Below, piece by piece: positions 9,484-17,830 of a stretch of DNA of 64,000 bases. Source of the stretch: Streptomyces sp. CBMA29. Lineage in GTDB: Bacteria > Actinomycetota > Actinomycetes > Streptomycetales > Streptomycetaceae. Where the stretch lies: contig NZ_MECL01000182.1 in assembly GCF_014596445.1 (NCBI RefSeq), positions 1 to 64,000 on the forward strand. The letters are read 5' to 3'. Below the pieces are notes generated by a model. That model ran no database searches. It saw nothing but the letters and a program-made list of their open reading frames with translations, and had not been told where the DNA came from. The stretch's first letter is position 1, and the number at the start of each line of letters is the position of its first letter. Made by a program: the position numbers and the translations under genes.

Positions 9484-10725
9484 ATGTTCGGGATCATCAG
9501 GCCGTGTCGGCACCGCATGTCCGAGGGGCTCGCGGCGTCCTGGACGGCTCACTTGTGCGGCCTGTGTCTCGCACTGCGGGACGGGCACGGCCAGTTCGCG
9601 AGAATCGCCACCAACTACGACGGGCTCGTCGTGTCGGTGCTCGTCGAGGCACAGACGGCCGTGTCCGGCGATGCCGACAGCCTGCGCCGCAAGGCCGGGC
9701 CGTGCCCGCTGCGCGGGATGCGGACGGCGCCGGTCGCCATGGGGGAGGGCGCGCGGCTGGCCGCGGCCGTCTCGCTGGTGCTCGCCTCGGCGAAGATGCG
9801 TGACCATGTGGACGACGCCGACGGGGCGTTCGCCCGGCGGCCGGTCGCCGCGGCGGCCCGTACGGTCGCCCGCCGCTGGGACCGGGCCGGGGCGCGTACC
9901 GGCGACAGCCTGGGCTTTGACACCGCGGTGCTGCTCGACGCGGTCGGGCGGCAGGGCGGGATCGAGGCGGCGGCCGGACTCGGCACCTCGCTGCTGACCG
10001 TCACCGAACCCACCGAGACGGCGACCGCCGCGGCCTTCGCGCACACCGCCGTACTCGCCGGGCGGCCCGCCAACCGGGAACCGCTGGCGGAGGCCGGACG
10101 GCTCTTCGGACGGCTCGCCCACCTCCTGGACGCGGTCGAGGACCTGGCCGAGGACACCCGCTCCGGCGCCTGGAACCCGCTCACCGCGACCGGCACCGAC
10201 CTCGCCGAGGCGCGGCGGCTGTGCGACGACGCGCTGCACGGCATACGGCTCGCGCTCCGCGACACCGACTTCGCCGGGTCCGCCTCGGGCAAGCTCACCC
10301 ATGTCCTGCTCGTCCACGAATTGGGACGTTCGGTGGACAGAGCCTTCGGCACCGGCGGTTGCGCGCACCAGGGCGCGGCCCCGTCCGCCGCCTCGCCCCC
10401 GCCGGGCAACCCCTACGCGCCGGGCGCGCCGGGCGGCACTCCTTACGGGCCGGGCCAGCGGCCGAACGCGCCCGGCGGCCCCGGATTTCCCGGCGGTTTC
10501 CCGCCGCCCGAGCCGCCGCGCAGGCGCGGGCTGATCATGGGCTGCCTGGTCTACGCCGGGATGTGCTGCACCTGCGAGCTGTGCTGCCGCGAGCACGACG
10601 ACCCGTGGAGCGGGCAGCGCCGCGACTCCTGGTGCAACAACTGCGACTGCGACTGCGACGGCTGCTCGGACTGCGGTGATTGTTGCGATTGCTGTGACTG
10701 CTGCGACTGTGGATGCGACTGCTGA
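9484..10725 (+). CDS. DUF5685 protein with Cys/Asp-rich C-terminal tail
   Basis: 413 residues, biochemical function unknown to me. The N-terminus has a conserved-looking Cys/His set: C8 and H10 in RPCRHR, H23, C25 and C28 in HLCGLC, C74 in GPCPLRG, which suggests metal or Fe-S binding. The middle is helical and Ala-rich (about 80-290). Then comes a Gly/Pro linker (about 300-345), a short Cys-rich stretch AGMCCTCELCC, and a final 30 residues with 15 Cys and 9 Asp arranged as CD, CCD and CGD repeats. The tail uses TGT, GAT, GGT and GGA codons that are rare elsewhere here, as if the repeat grew recently. GGGGGAG at 9471-9477 sets the ATG. It follows the conservon by 185 bases on the same strand and could be co-transcribed. 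Confidence 0.8.
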   Translation: MFGIIRPCRHRMSEGLAASWTAHLCGLCLALRDGHGQFARIATNYDGLVVSVLVEAQTAVSGDADSLRRKAGPCPLRGMRTAPVAMGEGARLAAAVSLVLASAKMRDHVDDADGAFARRPVAAAARTVARRWDRAGARTGDSLGFDTAVLLDAVGRQGGIEAAAGLGTSLLTVTEPTETATAAAFAHTAVLAGRPANREPLAEAGRLFGRLAHLLDAVEDLAEDTRSGAWNPLTATGTDLAEARRLCDDALHGIRLALRDTDFAGSASGKLTHVLLVHELGRSVDRAFGTGGCAHQGAAPSAASPPPGNPYAPGAPGGTPYGPGQRPNAPGGPGFPGGFPPPEPPRRRGLIMGCLVYAGMCCTCELCCREHDDPWSGQRRDSWCNNCDCDCDGCSDCGDCCDCCDCCDCGCDC

Positions 10726-11197
10726 GGCCGCACGGCGGGGCCGTACCGATGAGCTGTTCGGACGATCTGTACGGCGGCGGGTGGCCCGTACCGGGAGCCC
10801 GTTGGGCGGGACGGCCTGCGAGGGTGGCCTGCGAGGGGGAGCGCCCGAGGGAGGGCGGTCAGACGGCGGGGCTGCGTGCGCGCGTGTGTGAGGACGGGAC
10901 GATCCGTCGGAGAGAGGTCAGCTACGACAACACGACGCCGACCACACCCGACCGAAGTCGATGTGGCCGCGAGTGACGAGCCGACAGCTACGCATGCCCA
11001 CAGTGCAGCAGCCCGTCAGGGCATCCGTCAACCACGCTGAGACGCGTGGTCCAGCACCTGGACATGCTTGACAGCGGGTGACGGCGTCGGCATAGCCTCG
11101 TGTCAAGGCCCGTGACGGGCCCAGCCGCGTTGAGGGACGCGGCGGCCTGTGTGAAGACGACTCCCGTGCCCCTTCCGCGTGTCCACGGAGCCTTCGC
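10726..11197 (+). other. Non-coding region with five clustered hairpins
   Basis: 470 bases without a gene. The part 11011-11143 holds perfect stems in a row: GCCC-GTCA-GGGC (11011-11022), ACCACGC-N6-GCGTGGT (11031-11050), GTCCAG-CAC-CTGGAC (11049-11063, sharing two bases with the last), GGCCCGT-G-ACGGGCC (11107-11121) and GCCGCGT-TGAGGG-ACGCGGC (11124-11143). It ends just before the ribosome binding site of the luciferase-like gene. It could be a structured leader, a terminator for the gene upstream, or an RNA gene; no known riboswitch consensus fits well. Confidence 0.4.
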
Positions 11198-12310
11198 ATG
11201 CCTGCTGCCTTCTCCCCTTCTTCTCCCTCGCCCTCTTCTCCTTCCTCTTCGTCTTCGTCCCCGGCTTCCGCGTCGCCGGGGGTCTCCGTGACCTCCGCCG
11301 CTGCCGCCGCGCCGCCCGTACCCGCGGTCCGGCGCCGTACGCGCTCGCTGCATCTCGCCGCCGCGATCGATGTCCCCGACCGCTACGAGGTGGCCTCGTA
11401 CGGGGAGTTGGCCCGGCTCGCGGAGGGCGGTGCGCTGGACTTTGTCACCCTGGACGGCGCGGCCGACGCCGATCCGCTCGCCGTACTCACCGCGGTCGCC
11501 GCCGAGACCGGCCGGATCGGGCTCGTCCCCGCGGTGCCCGTCACCCGCGCCGGGCCGCGCGGTGTCGCGGCGGCGGTCGGCGCCCTGGACCTGGCCAGCC
11601 GGGGCCGGGCCGGCTGGACACCCAAGGCGGCGCCCGAGCCGATGCCGGAGCCGGCGCCCGAGCCGGCGCCCGGTCGGAGGTCCGCTCAGAGGTCCGCGCC
11701 CACGCCGAAAGCGAGAGCCGAGGCGCTGTGGCGGGAGACGGCGGCCGTCGCCGAGGCGGTCGCGCGGGAGTGGGACGGCGGCGCGCCCGAGCCCGGCCCG
11801 CGGGTGCGGCAGGGGCGGCCGGTCACGGCGGTGGACGCCACCGAGCCCGCCGCCCGCGCCGTCGCGGCCCGGTACGCCGACCTCGCCTTCGTCCGCGCGG
11901 CGGGTCCCGAAACGGCCGGGCTGGTACGGGAGGAACTGCGGCGGCTGGCGGCCGGAGCGGGGCGGGACCCGGACCGGCTGCTGGTGCTCGCCGAACTCTC
12001 CGTCGACCTCGGCGGCGGCGAGATCGGCCCGGAGCCGGGCGCCGAGATCACCCTGGTGCCGGACGGCACGGGCGGCGTGCTGTTCTGCGGCGGCCCCGTC
12101 GACCTGGCCGAACTGATCGCCGCGTGGCAGCAGGCGGGTGCGGTCGACGGCTTCCGCGTCCGGCCGGTGGAGCCACGCCGCGATCTGGAGCGCTTCGTGA
12201 ACGGGACCACCGCGCTGCTCCAGCACCGGGGTCTGTTCCGCTCCTTCCACCCGGGCGCGACACTCCGCGAACACCTCGGCCTGCACCGCCCGTTACCGGA
12301 CCTTCGGTGA
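11198..12310 (+). CDS. Luciferase-like (LLM class) flavin oxidoreductase, divergent, TTA codon
   Basis: 370-residue protein with remnants of the bacterial luciferase-like monooxygenase barrel: LHLAAAID near the start, LDFVTLDG, AAETGRIGLVPAVPVTR, ALDLASRGRAGWTPKAAP and the C-terminal VDGFRVRPV with the final helix LFRSFHPGATLREHLGL. Members of the family normally use FMNH2 or F420, but here several loops are short and a Pro/Glu repeat (about residues 146-160) replaces the usual insertion, so activity is uncertain. The N-terminus is a Ser/Pro-rich run that is probably disordered. GGAG at 11187-11190 supports the start. Codon 366 (12293-12295) is TTA, the rare codon read by the bldA tRNA in Streptomyces. 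Confidence 0.7.
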   Translation: MPAAFSPSSPSPSSPSSSSSSPASASPGVSVTSAAAAAPPVPAVRRRTRSLHLAAAIDVPDRYEVASYGELARLAEGGALDFVTLDGAADADPLAVLTAVAAETGRIGLVPAVPVTRAGPRGVAAAVGALDLASRGRAGWTPKAAPEPMPEPAPEPAPGRRSAQRSAPTPKARAEALWRETAAVAEAVAREWDGGAPEPGPRVRQGRPVTAVDATEPAARAVAARYADLAFVRAAGPETAGLVREELRRLAAGAGRDPDRLLVLAELSVDLGGGEIGPEPGAEITLVPDGTGGVLFCGGPVDLAELIAAWQQAGAVDGFRVRPVEPRRDLERFVNGTTALLQHRGLFRSFHPGATLREHLGLHRPLPDLR

Positions 12311-12480
12311 ACCGCCCGTCTCACCGGTCGGACGGCGGAGCGCCGCCGCGCGCCCTCTCCCGAAGCTCCGCGCGCGCTCTCCCGCGACCCTCCCCGCACC
12401 CCCTCACGGCACACTCCCCGCAGGTCACCGCCGTGCGAGCGCATCCGGCTCGCGCGGCCCGTATGGAAGGCTTGGTCGGC

Positions 12481-13224
12481 ATGAGCGCAGAAACGGTTCT
12501 TGCTTGGAAGCGGTGGCACGAGCGGCGGGCCGAGACCGTCGCGGCGCCGTACGGTCCGCTGGCCCTGATCGGCACGTACTGGCTCGATGACGTGTCCGGG
12601 GACGGGACGATCCCCGGACTGCCGGGCCGGTGGCGGCAGGACGGCGGGGCGGTGGTGCACGAGGCGGACGGCGTGTCGGCCGTGCTGGAGGCCGAGGGCG
12701 AGCCGGTGTTCCTGCCGGACGGCAGGAAGCTGCTGGCGATCGTCCGCGAGGGTCTGCTCGCCGTACGGGTCTGGGACCCGCGGTCGCCCGCCCGTCTGGC
12801 CTTCGCCGGGATCGCGGCCTTCGACCCCGACGAGCGCTGGGTGCTGCCCGCCGTCTTCCGCCCGTTCGAGGCCGACCGCACCGTCCGGGTACCGAACGCG
12901 GACGGCCGTGAGCGCGGCCTCGGCCTCGGCGGCGAGCTGGCGTTCACGGTGGACGGGACCGAGCACACGCTCGCGGTGACGGTCGAGGACGACGGCCGGC
13001 TGTGGGGTGTCATCGCGGACGCGACGAGCGGAACGAGCACGTTCCGGTTCCGTTTCCTGCACGCGCCCGCGCCGGACGCCGACGGTTCGCTGACGCTGGA
13101 CCTGAACCGTACGACGTTGCCGCCGTGCGCTTTCGCGGACGCCTTCATCTGCCCGTTCCCGCCGCCGGGCAACACCCTGGCCTTCGCGCTCGAAGCGGGG
13201 GAGCGGGCAGTTCTCACCGACTGA
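12481..13224 (+). CDS. DUF1684 protein
   Basis: 247-residue member of DUF1684, a beta-rich soluble family of unknown function. Family marks: the N-terminal WKRWHERRAETVAAPYGPLALIGTYWL, the central YRVPNADGRE-like segment VRVPNADGRERGL, and the C-terminal DLNRTTLPPCAFADAFICPFPPPGN, where a Cys and an Asn close the barrel. The start is taken at ATG 12481 with GGAAGG upstream; ATG 12463 (MEGLVG) is an alternative. Transcription probably ends at the strong hairpin at 13245-13270. Confidence 0.8.
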   Translation: MSAETVLAWKRWHERRAETVAAPYGPLALIGTYWLDDVSGDGTIPGLPGRWRQDGGAVVHEADGVSAVLEAEGEPVFLPDGRKLLAIVREGLLAVRVWDPRSPARLAFAGIAAFDPDERWVLPAVFRPFEADRTVRVPNADGRERGLGLGGELAFTVDGTEHTLAVTVEDDGRLWGVIADATSGTSTFRFRFLHAPAPDADGSLTLDLNRTTLPPCAFADAFICPFPPPGNTLAFALEAGERAVLTD

Positions 13225-13244
13225 GACAGTGTCACATCCGGTTG

Positions 13245-13270
13245 CCCCGGCGGTTTTTGGACCGCCGGGG
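13245..13270 (+). terminator. Terminator after the DUF1684 gene
   Basis: CCCCGGCGGT (13245-13254), loop TTTTGG, ACCGCCGGGG (13261-13270): a perfect 10-bp stem beginning 20 bases after the stop codon. Confidence 0.8.
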
Positions 13271-13464
13271 GCACCGCTGCGTCAGGCCCCGTACGGGTAT
13301 TCGGCCGAACTACCCGGCCGAAAGGCCCCCTTGTGTGTTGCCTGTGGGATCTGAATACTCCTGTGAGTGCTTGTCAGGCGTATGAGGCGTTCGAATATCG
13401 GATCGAGTCTGACAGTACACCGACAAATCCCCCCGCAACCTCCCACCCCCACAGGAGGAAACGA

Positions 13465-14490
13465 GTGAAGACCACCCGGCGCATACAGCTTCTGGCCGTC
13501 ACCTCCGGCCTGATCGCCGCCACCGCCATCGCGCTCCCGTCGGCGAGCGCCACCCCCACCCCCAAGGCCACGCCCGACGCGGCCGCCACCCTCGCGACCC
13601 ACCTCGGCGCGAACAGCGCCGCGGGCACCTACTACGACGCGGCGAGCAAGACCACCGTCGTCAACGTCACCACCCAGGCCGCGGCCGACAGCGTCCGCGC
13701 CGCGGGCGCCACCCCGCGCCTGGTCACCCACAGCGCCGCGCAGCTCGCCAAGGCGGGCGACGCGACCAAGGCGGCCGACGTCGCGGGCACCGCCTGGTCC
13801 GTCGACCCGCGCAGCAACACCCTGGAAGTCAGCATCGACAGCCGGGTCACCGCCTCCCAGCTCGACCAGCTCAAGAAGTCCACGGCCGGCTTCGGCGACG
13901 CCGTGCACATCAACCGGGTCGAAGGCACCTTCAGCACGCTGCTCTCCGGCGGCGACGCGGTGCAGACCACCCAGTGGCGCTGCTCGGTGGGCTTCAACGT
14001 CCGCAGCGGCAGCACGTACTACTTCCTGACCGCCGGTCACTGCACCGAGGGCAAGCCCGCGTACTACACCACCTCCGGCACCTACATCGGCCCGACGACG
14101 GGCACCAGCTTCCCGACCAACGACTACGGCATCGTCCGCTACGACTCGACGGTCGCCCATGACGGCACCGTCGGCAGCCAGGACATCACCAGCGCCGCCA
14201 ACGCCTACGTCGGCGAGTCCGTCAAGCGTCGCGGCTCGACCACCGGCATCCACAGCGGCACCGTCCAGGCCCTCAACGCCACCGTCAACTACGGCAACGG
14301 CGAGATCGTCTACGGTCTGATCAAGACCAACGTCTGCGCCGAGCCCGGCGACAGCGGCGGCTCCCTCTACGACGGCACCAAGGCCATCGGCCTGACCTCC
14401 GGCGGCAGCGGCAACTGCTCCTCCGGCGGGACCACGTACTTCCAGCCCGTCACGGCGGCGCTGAGCGCGTACGGGGTCAGCGTCTACTGA
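13465..14490 (+). CDS. Secreted chymotrypsin-like serine protease (S1, streptogrisin type)
   Basis: Extracellular protease made as a pre-pro-enzyme, 341 residues. A signal peptide of about 28 residues ending LPSASA is followed by a pro-region to about residue 170 ([19 protein letters not shown]), which acts as folding aid. The mature domain has the triad: His in TAGHC (about 192), Asp in NDYGIVRY (about 219) and Ser in GDSGGS (about 296). Four cysteines in the mature part pair as in streptogrisins. GTG 13465 is set by an excellent AGGAGG ribosome binding site. Such genes are usually growth-phase controlled; the long leader from 13271 holds the promoter. Confidence 0.93.
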   Translation: MKTTRRIQLLAVTSGLIAATAIALPSASATPTPKATPDAAATLATHLGANSAAGTYYDAASKTTVVNVTTQAAADSVRAAGATPRLVTHSAAQLAKAGDATKAADVAGTAWSVDPRSNTLEVSIDSRVTASQLDQLKKSTAGFGDAVHINRVEGTFSTLLSGGDAVQTTQWRCSVGFNVRSGSTYYFLTAGHCTEGKPAYYTTSGTYIGPTTGTSFPTNDYGIVRYDSTVAHDGTVGSQDITSAANAYVGESVKRRGSTTGIHSGTVQALNATVNYGNGEIVYGLIKTNVCAEPGDSGGSLYDGTKAIGLTSGGSGNCSSGGTTYFQPVTAALSAYGVSVY

Positions 14491-14535
14491 GCCGTCCGCC
14501 GAAACCCGCGCGAGTAAGCGAGGCCCGCGCGAGTC

Positions 14536-14592
14536 GGCGTGAATCGACTGAGCAGGCGTGAATCGGCTGAGCGGGTGTGTATCGGCTGAGCG
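14536..14592. repeat. 19-base tandem repeat after the protease gene
   Basis: Three copies of GGCGTGAATCG(A/G)CTGAGC(A/G), with the last starting GGTGTGTATC, starting 46 bases after the protease stop. A VNTR-like element. Confidence 0.8.
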
Positions 14593-14701
14593 GGCGGAAG
14601 CCTTGCGGACAGAGGCACTTCACCCGCTCAACTGTTCCACCGTCCGGCGCCCCCACCGCACCCCGCGCGGTGGGGGCGCCGGTTCGTACAGACTGGACGG
14701 C

Positions 14702-15673
14702 ATGCTGGAAACCTCGGCGCGGCTGTTGCGCCTGCTCTCGCTGCTCCAGTCACGCCGCGACTGGACGGGGCCCGACCTCGCCGAGCGGCTGGACGTCACC
14801 GCGCGCACGATCCGCCGGGACGTCGAGCGGCTGCGGGCGCTCGGCTATCCCGTGCACGCGGCGCCCGGCACCGCGGGCGGCTACCGGCTGGGCGCGGGCG
14901 CCGCGCTGCCGCCGCTGCTGCTCGACGACGAGGAGGCGGTGGCGGTCGCGCTCTGCCTGCGCACCGGGGCGGGCAGCAGCGTCGAGGGAATCCAGGAGAC
15001 GTCGGTACGCGCGCTGACCAAGCTGGAGCAGGTGCTGCCGTCCCGGCTGCGGCACCGCGTCCAGGCGATGCAGGCGGTCACCGTACGGCCGCGCGCCGCC
15101 GGTCCGACGGTCGGCCAGGAGGTGCTGACCGTGATCGGCGCCGCGTGCCGGGACCGGGAGGTGCTGCGCTTCGACTACCGCGACCACGGCGGCAACGCCA
15201 GCCGCCGGGCCGTGGAACCGTACCGGCTCGTGCACCACGGCCGGCGTTGGTACCTGCTCGCCTACGACGTCGACCGCGCGGACTGGCGGACCTTCCGCGT
15301 CGACCGGATGGAGCCCAAGCCGCCCACCGGCCCACGCTTCACACCCCGCGAACTGCCCGAGGACGCGGCGGAGTACGTGGCCAAGGGCGTCACCTCGCAC
15401 GCGTACCGCTTCCAGGCGCGGGTGGTGCTGCACGCGCCCGCCGCGACCGTCCGGCAGACCTGGGCGGGTTTCGGCGTGGTCGAGCCGCTCGACGCGGACA
15501 CCTGCGAACTGACCACCGGCTTCGAGTCGTTGGACGCGCTGGCGATGTTCGTCGGGATGCTCGGGGTGGACTTCGAGGTGCGGGAGCCGCCGGAACTCAC
15601 CGAACACCTACGAGTGGTGGCAGCCCGCCTGACCCGAGCCGCGAACCGCACCCCGACCCCCGAACAGCCGTGA
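14702..15673 (+). CDS. WYL-domain transcriptional regulator (YafY type)
   Basis: 323-residue DNA-binding regulator. The N-terminal DeoR-like winged helix spans about 1-60 (DVTARTIRRDVERLRALGYPV). The WYL domain follows from about 145 (LRFDYRDHGGNASRRAVEPYRLVHHGRRWYL... split here: YRDHGG, EPYRLVHHG, WYLLAYD). A C-terminal WCX region ends the protein. WYL domains sense nucleic acids or small ligands; the target here is unknown. The region just before the ATG has no clear ribosome binding site, so the message may be leaderless. It converges with the transglutaminase-like gene, 7 bases apart. Confidence 0.85.
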   Translation: MLETSARLLRLLSLLQSRRDWTGPDLAERLDVTARTIRRDVERLRALGYPVHAAPGTAGGYRLGAGAALPPLLLDDEEAVAVALCLRTGAGSSVEGIQETSVRALTKLEQVLPSRLRHRVQAMQAVTVRPRAAGPTVGQEVLTVIGAACRDREVLRFDYRDHGGNASRRAVEPYRLVHHGRRWYLLAYDVDRADWRTFRVDRMEPKPPTGPRFTPRELPEDAAEYVAKGVTSHAYRFQARVVLHAPAATVRQTWAGFGVVEPLDADTCELTTGFESLDALAMFVGMLGVDFEVREPPELTEHLRVVAARLTRAANRTPTPEQP

Positions 15674-15680
15674 CCCACGC

Positions 15681-16604
15681 TCAACCCGAACCGACCACCT
15701 GCCGAAGCCTCACGGTCCTCTCCCCCAGATAGGTGGTATGCGACCTGACCACATCCGGCACCCGCAACGACTCATGCTCCCGCATCAGCCGACGAACCTC
15801 GCCCAAGGGCCCACCCGCCGCGCTGACTTCGGCGACCGTGTCGAGCAGCCCGACCTCGTCGGCGCTGAGCGCGTCGAACGGCTGCCCGACCGGCGGGTCG
15901 GCCAGCCCCCAGCCGTCCCAAACCAGCAGCTCGGTGCTGTCGAGCATCGCGAGGTCCAGCACCAGATTGTGCTGCACGAACCACCAGCCCTTGAGGCCGA
16001 TGTCCCCGACCCCGTACGTGTCCGGGTCCGCCGCGCCCGACCGGCAGTCCTGCCAGGCCAGGCCCGCCGTCACGAATCGGTCGCGTGGCACGTCGAACGG
16101 GTCGAAGTCGATGCCGTGCGCCGACATCGGCTCGGGCGCGGCCAACTGCGGGTCCACCAGGCGCCAGGACTCGCGGTCCGCGTCCCAGTACTCGGTGATC
16201 CAGTGGTCGTCGTGGAAATCCGGTGCGAAGTAGGTGGCATAGCCGCCGCGGACCCTGGCCGGTATGCCCTTCTCGCGCAGCGCCGAGCACAGCAACAGCG
16301 CGAAGTCCCGGCAGATACCGGCGAATCGCTCCTCCGGGCGGCGCGGCCGGTCCAGGGGCGCGTCGCACAGGCCGCGCGCCACCGCCAAGATGTCCGCCGC
16401 GTAACGCGTCTCCGCCTCCGCGTCCTTGCGGTCGCGCGGCAGCTCGTAGGCGAACAGATGCGCCTCCTCGCGGTGGATGAGCAGATTGCGCACCGTCTCG
16501 GCGAGGACCTGCGGGTCGGCGGGCAGCCCGGCGAAGACCCCCGTGCCGCCGGGATCGCTGGCGACACTCTGTGCACGGTAGAAATCGAACTCGTTTTCGT
16601 CCAT
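15681..16604 (-). CDS. Transglutaminase-like cysteine protein
   Basis: 307-residue protein with a papain-fold transglutaminase-like domain. The triad is visible: Cys98 in GICRDFALLLC, His134 in DDHWITEYW and Asp151 in RLVDPQL. Such stand-alone cytoplasmic proteins are thought to be peptidases or deamidases; the substrate is unknown. There is no signal peptide. The start MDENEFDFY (16604) is preceded by CAGGG; a longer N-terminus is open but lacks homology-like character. Confidence 0.85.
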   Translation of the reverse strand: MDENEFDFYRAQSVASDPGGTGVFAGLPADPQVLAETVRNLLIHREEAHLFAYELPRDRKDAEAETRYAADILAVARGLCDAPLDRPRRPEERFAGICRDFALLLCSALREKGIPARVRGGYATYFAPDFHDDHWITEYWDADRESWRLVDPQLAAPEPMSAHGIDFDPFDVPRDRFVTAGLAWQDCRSGAADPDTYGVGDIGLKGWWFVQHNLVLDLAMLDSTELLVWDGWGLADPPVGQPFDALSADEVGLLDTVAEVSAAGGPLGEVRRLMREHESLRVPDVVRSHTTYLGERTVRLRQVVGSG

Positions 16605-16695
16605 AAGGGAACCCTGCTGGGAATTCGCCCCAATTTCAACCCCCTTCTGCCGGGGTTCAGCCGAATGGCTCAAGGGTGGCCCCGCGTGTCGCCGC

Positions 16696-17166
16696 TCAGC
16701 CCAACGGGCCGCTGGTGGAGCCCATTTCGCGGCCCCAGCCGTATGCGCGGTCGGCGTGGAGCGTGATGATGAGGCGGCGGTCGGCGACCATCGCGGCGCG
16801 GTATTCGTCCCAGTCCGGGTGCTCGCCCTGGATCGTGCGGTAGAGGTCGATCAACTCCTCGACGGTGGTGTCGTGGGGATCGGCTGCCACGGGGGTGAGT
16901 TCGGCGTCGCCCTCGGCGACCAGATAGGCGCCGAGGTCGGGGGTGGAGACGTAGAAGCTGGCGCGCGGGTCGCGGCGCAGGTTGCGGGTTTTCGCGCGGT
17001 CGTCGGTGACCGAGATACGGATGGTGCGGGCCGTTTCGTCGTAACCGAACGACACGTTGGACAACTGCGGGCGCCCGTCCCGCTTCAACGTGACGAGTAC
17101 GCCGGTGCGACGCTCGCGCAGCAGGTCGAACAGCGGGTTCTGGGCGGCGGATTCCTGACGGGTCAT
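16696..17166 (-). CDS. PPOX-class F420-dependent oxidoreductase
   Basis: 156-residue split-barrel flavin/deazaflavin protein of the pyridoxamine-phosphate-oxidase superfamily. The sequence LRERRTGVLVTLKRDGRPQL and ASFYVSTPDLGAYLVAEG is typical of the F420-binding group of actinomycetes. It reduces or oxidises small substrates; the substrate is unknown. The start lies in ATGATG overlapping the stop of the ArsR gene, so it is translationally coupled to it; GGAGC fits the second ATG (17166) better than the first (17169). Confidence 0.85.
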   Translation of the reverse strand: MTRQESAAQNPLFDLLRERRTGVLVTLKRDGRPQLSNVSFGYDETARTIRISVTDDRAKTRNLRRDPRASFYVSTPDLGAYLVAEGDAELTPVAADPHDTTVEELIDLYRTIQGEHPDWDEYRAAMVADRRLIITLHADRAYGWGREMGSTSGPLG

Positions 17167-17750
17167 CATCGCTCCGGTTCTGATCGCGGGTCGGGGTCGG
17201 CCTTGGGGTCGGCCTCGGCTTCGGGGTCGGTTGTGGGTAGGGCGTCGGGCTCGGTGAGAGGAAACGCCATCACCGTCGCGCCGATTCCGACCGTGCCGGG
17301 CGAATGCGGTGCCCGCGCCGCGTCGTGCAGCCCGTCGAAGAGCGCGCCCAGTCGGACGCGGAAGGTGTCCCAGACCTCGGGCGCCACCCATAGCTCCGCG
17401 TCCGAGGTCACCCCTGCGGCGCCCGGCGCGCGGCGGCCCGCCCGGTCGCGCAGATTGTGGGCCAGCGCCTCGGCGATCAGCAGCGCCCCCTCGCCCCGCT
17501 GATCGGAGAGCGGGGAGCCGTGCACCGCGCGGTAACGGCGCTCCCTGCCGCCGCGGTTGGCGCGCACCTCGGCGAGTTCCACCAGGCCGACCGCGTCCAG
17601 CCTGCGTAGGTGCTGACTGGCCAGCGCGTGCGAGACGCCCAGTTCGCGGGCGAGTTCCGCGGCGGACAGCGGCGCGTTCCAGACCAGGGACACGATGCGC
17701 AGCCGCACCGGGTGGGCGAGTGCTCGCAGGAGGGGATCGGTCGCCGTCAT
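17166..17750 (-). CDS. ArsR-family (HTH_20) regulator
   Basis: 194-residue winged-helix regulator. The DNA-binding part is at the N-terminus: PLLRALAHPVRLRIVSLVW, then AAELARELGVSHALASQHLRRL as the recognition region. No Cys cluster, so not a metal sensor; the C-terminal half and a Pro/Glu/Asp tail form the sensor of an organic ligand type. Divergent from an MFS exporter, which it most likely represses, and upstream of the PPOX gene in the same transcript. Start ATG 17750 (MTATDPL) has no strong ribosome binding site. Confidence 0.88.
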   Translation of the reverse strand: MTATDPLLRALAHPVRLRIVSLVWNAPLSAAELARELGVSHALASQHLRRLDAVGLVELAEVRANRGGRERRYRAVHGSPLSDQRGEGALLIAEALAHNLRDRAGRRAPGAAGVTSDAELWVAPEVWDTFRVRLGALFDGLHDAARAPHSPGTVGIGATVMAFPLTEPDALPTTDPEAEADPKADPDPRSEPER

Positions 17751-17752
17751 GT

Positions 17753-17774
17753 GCCCATTAGACCGTCCATGGGC
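17753..17774. promoter_or_regulatory. Palindrome before the ArsR gene
   Basis: GCCCAT (17753-17758), 10-base spacer, ATGGGC (17769-17774), directly upstream of the ArsR start. A possible second operator for autoregulation. Confidence 0.35.
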
Positions 17775-17804
17775 GCGGGAAGCGGGCAGGCTGTTGCCGT
17801 CGCT

Positions 17805-17830
17805 GACTCCCAAGCAATAGGTTGGGAGTC
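17805..17830. promoter_or_regulatory. Likely ArsR operator, GACTCCCAA-N8-TTGGGAGTC
   Basis: A perfect inverted repeat with 9-base arms and an 8-base spacer ending at the base before the MFS start codon. It covers the MFS ribosome binding site, so binding would block both transcription and ribosome access. Best candidate site for the divergent ArsR protein. Confidence 0.65.

Noticed and set aside
11036-11080. Pieces resembling a thiamine pyrophosphate riboswitch (CTGAGA, ACCTG, ATGC)
   Set aside because: The conserved GATCYGG and the P1/P3 framework are missing and the downstream gene is not a thiamine gene.
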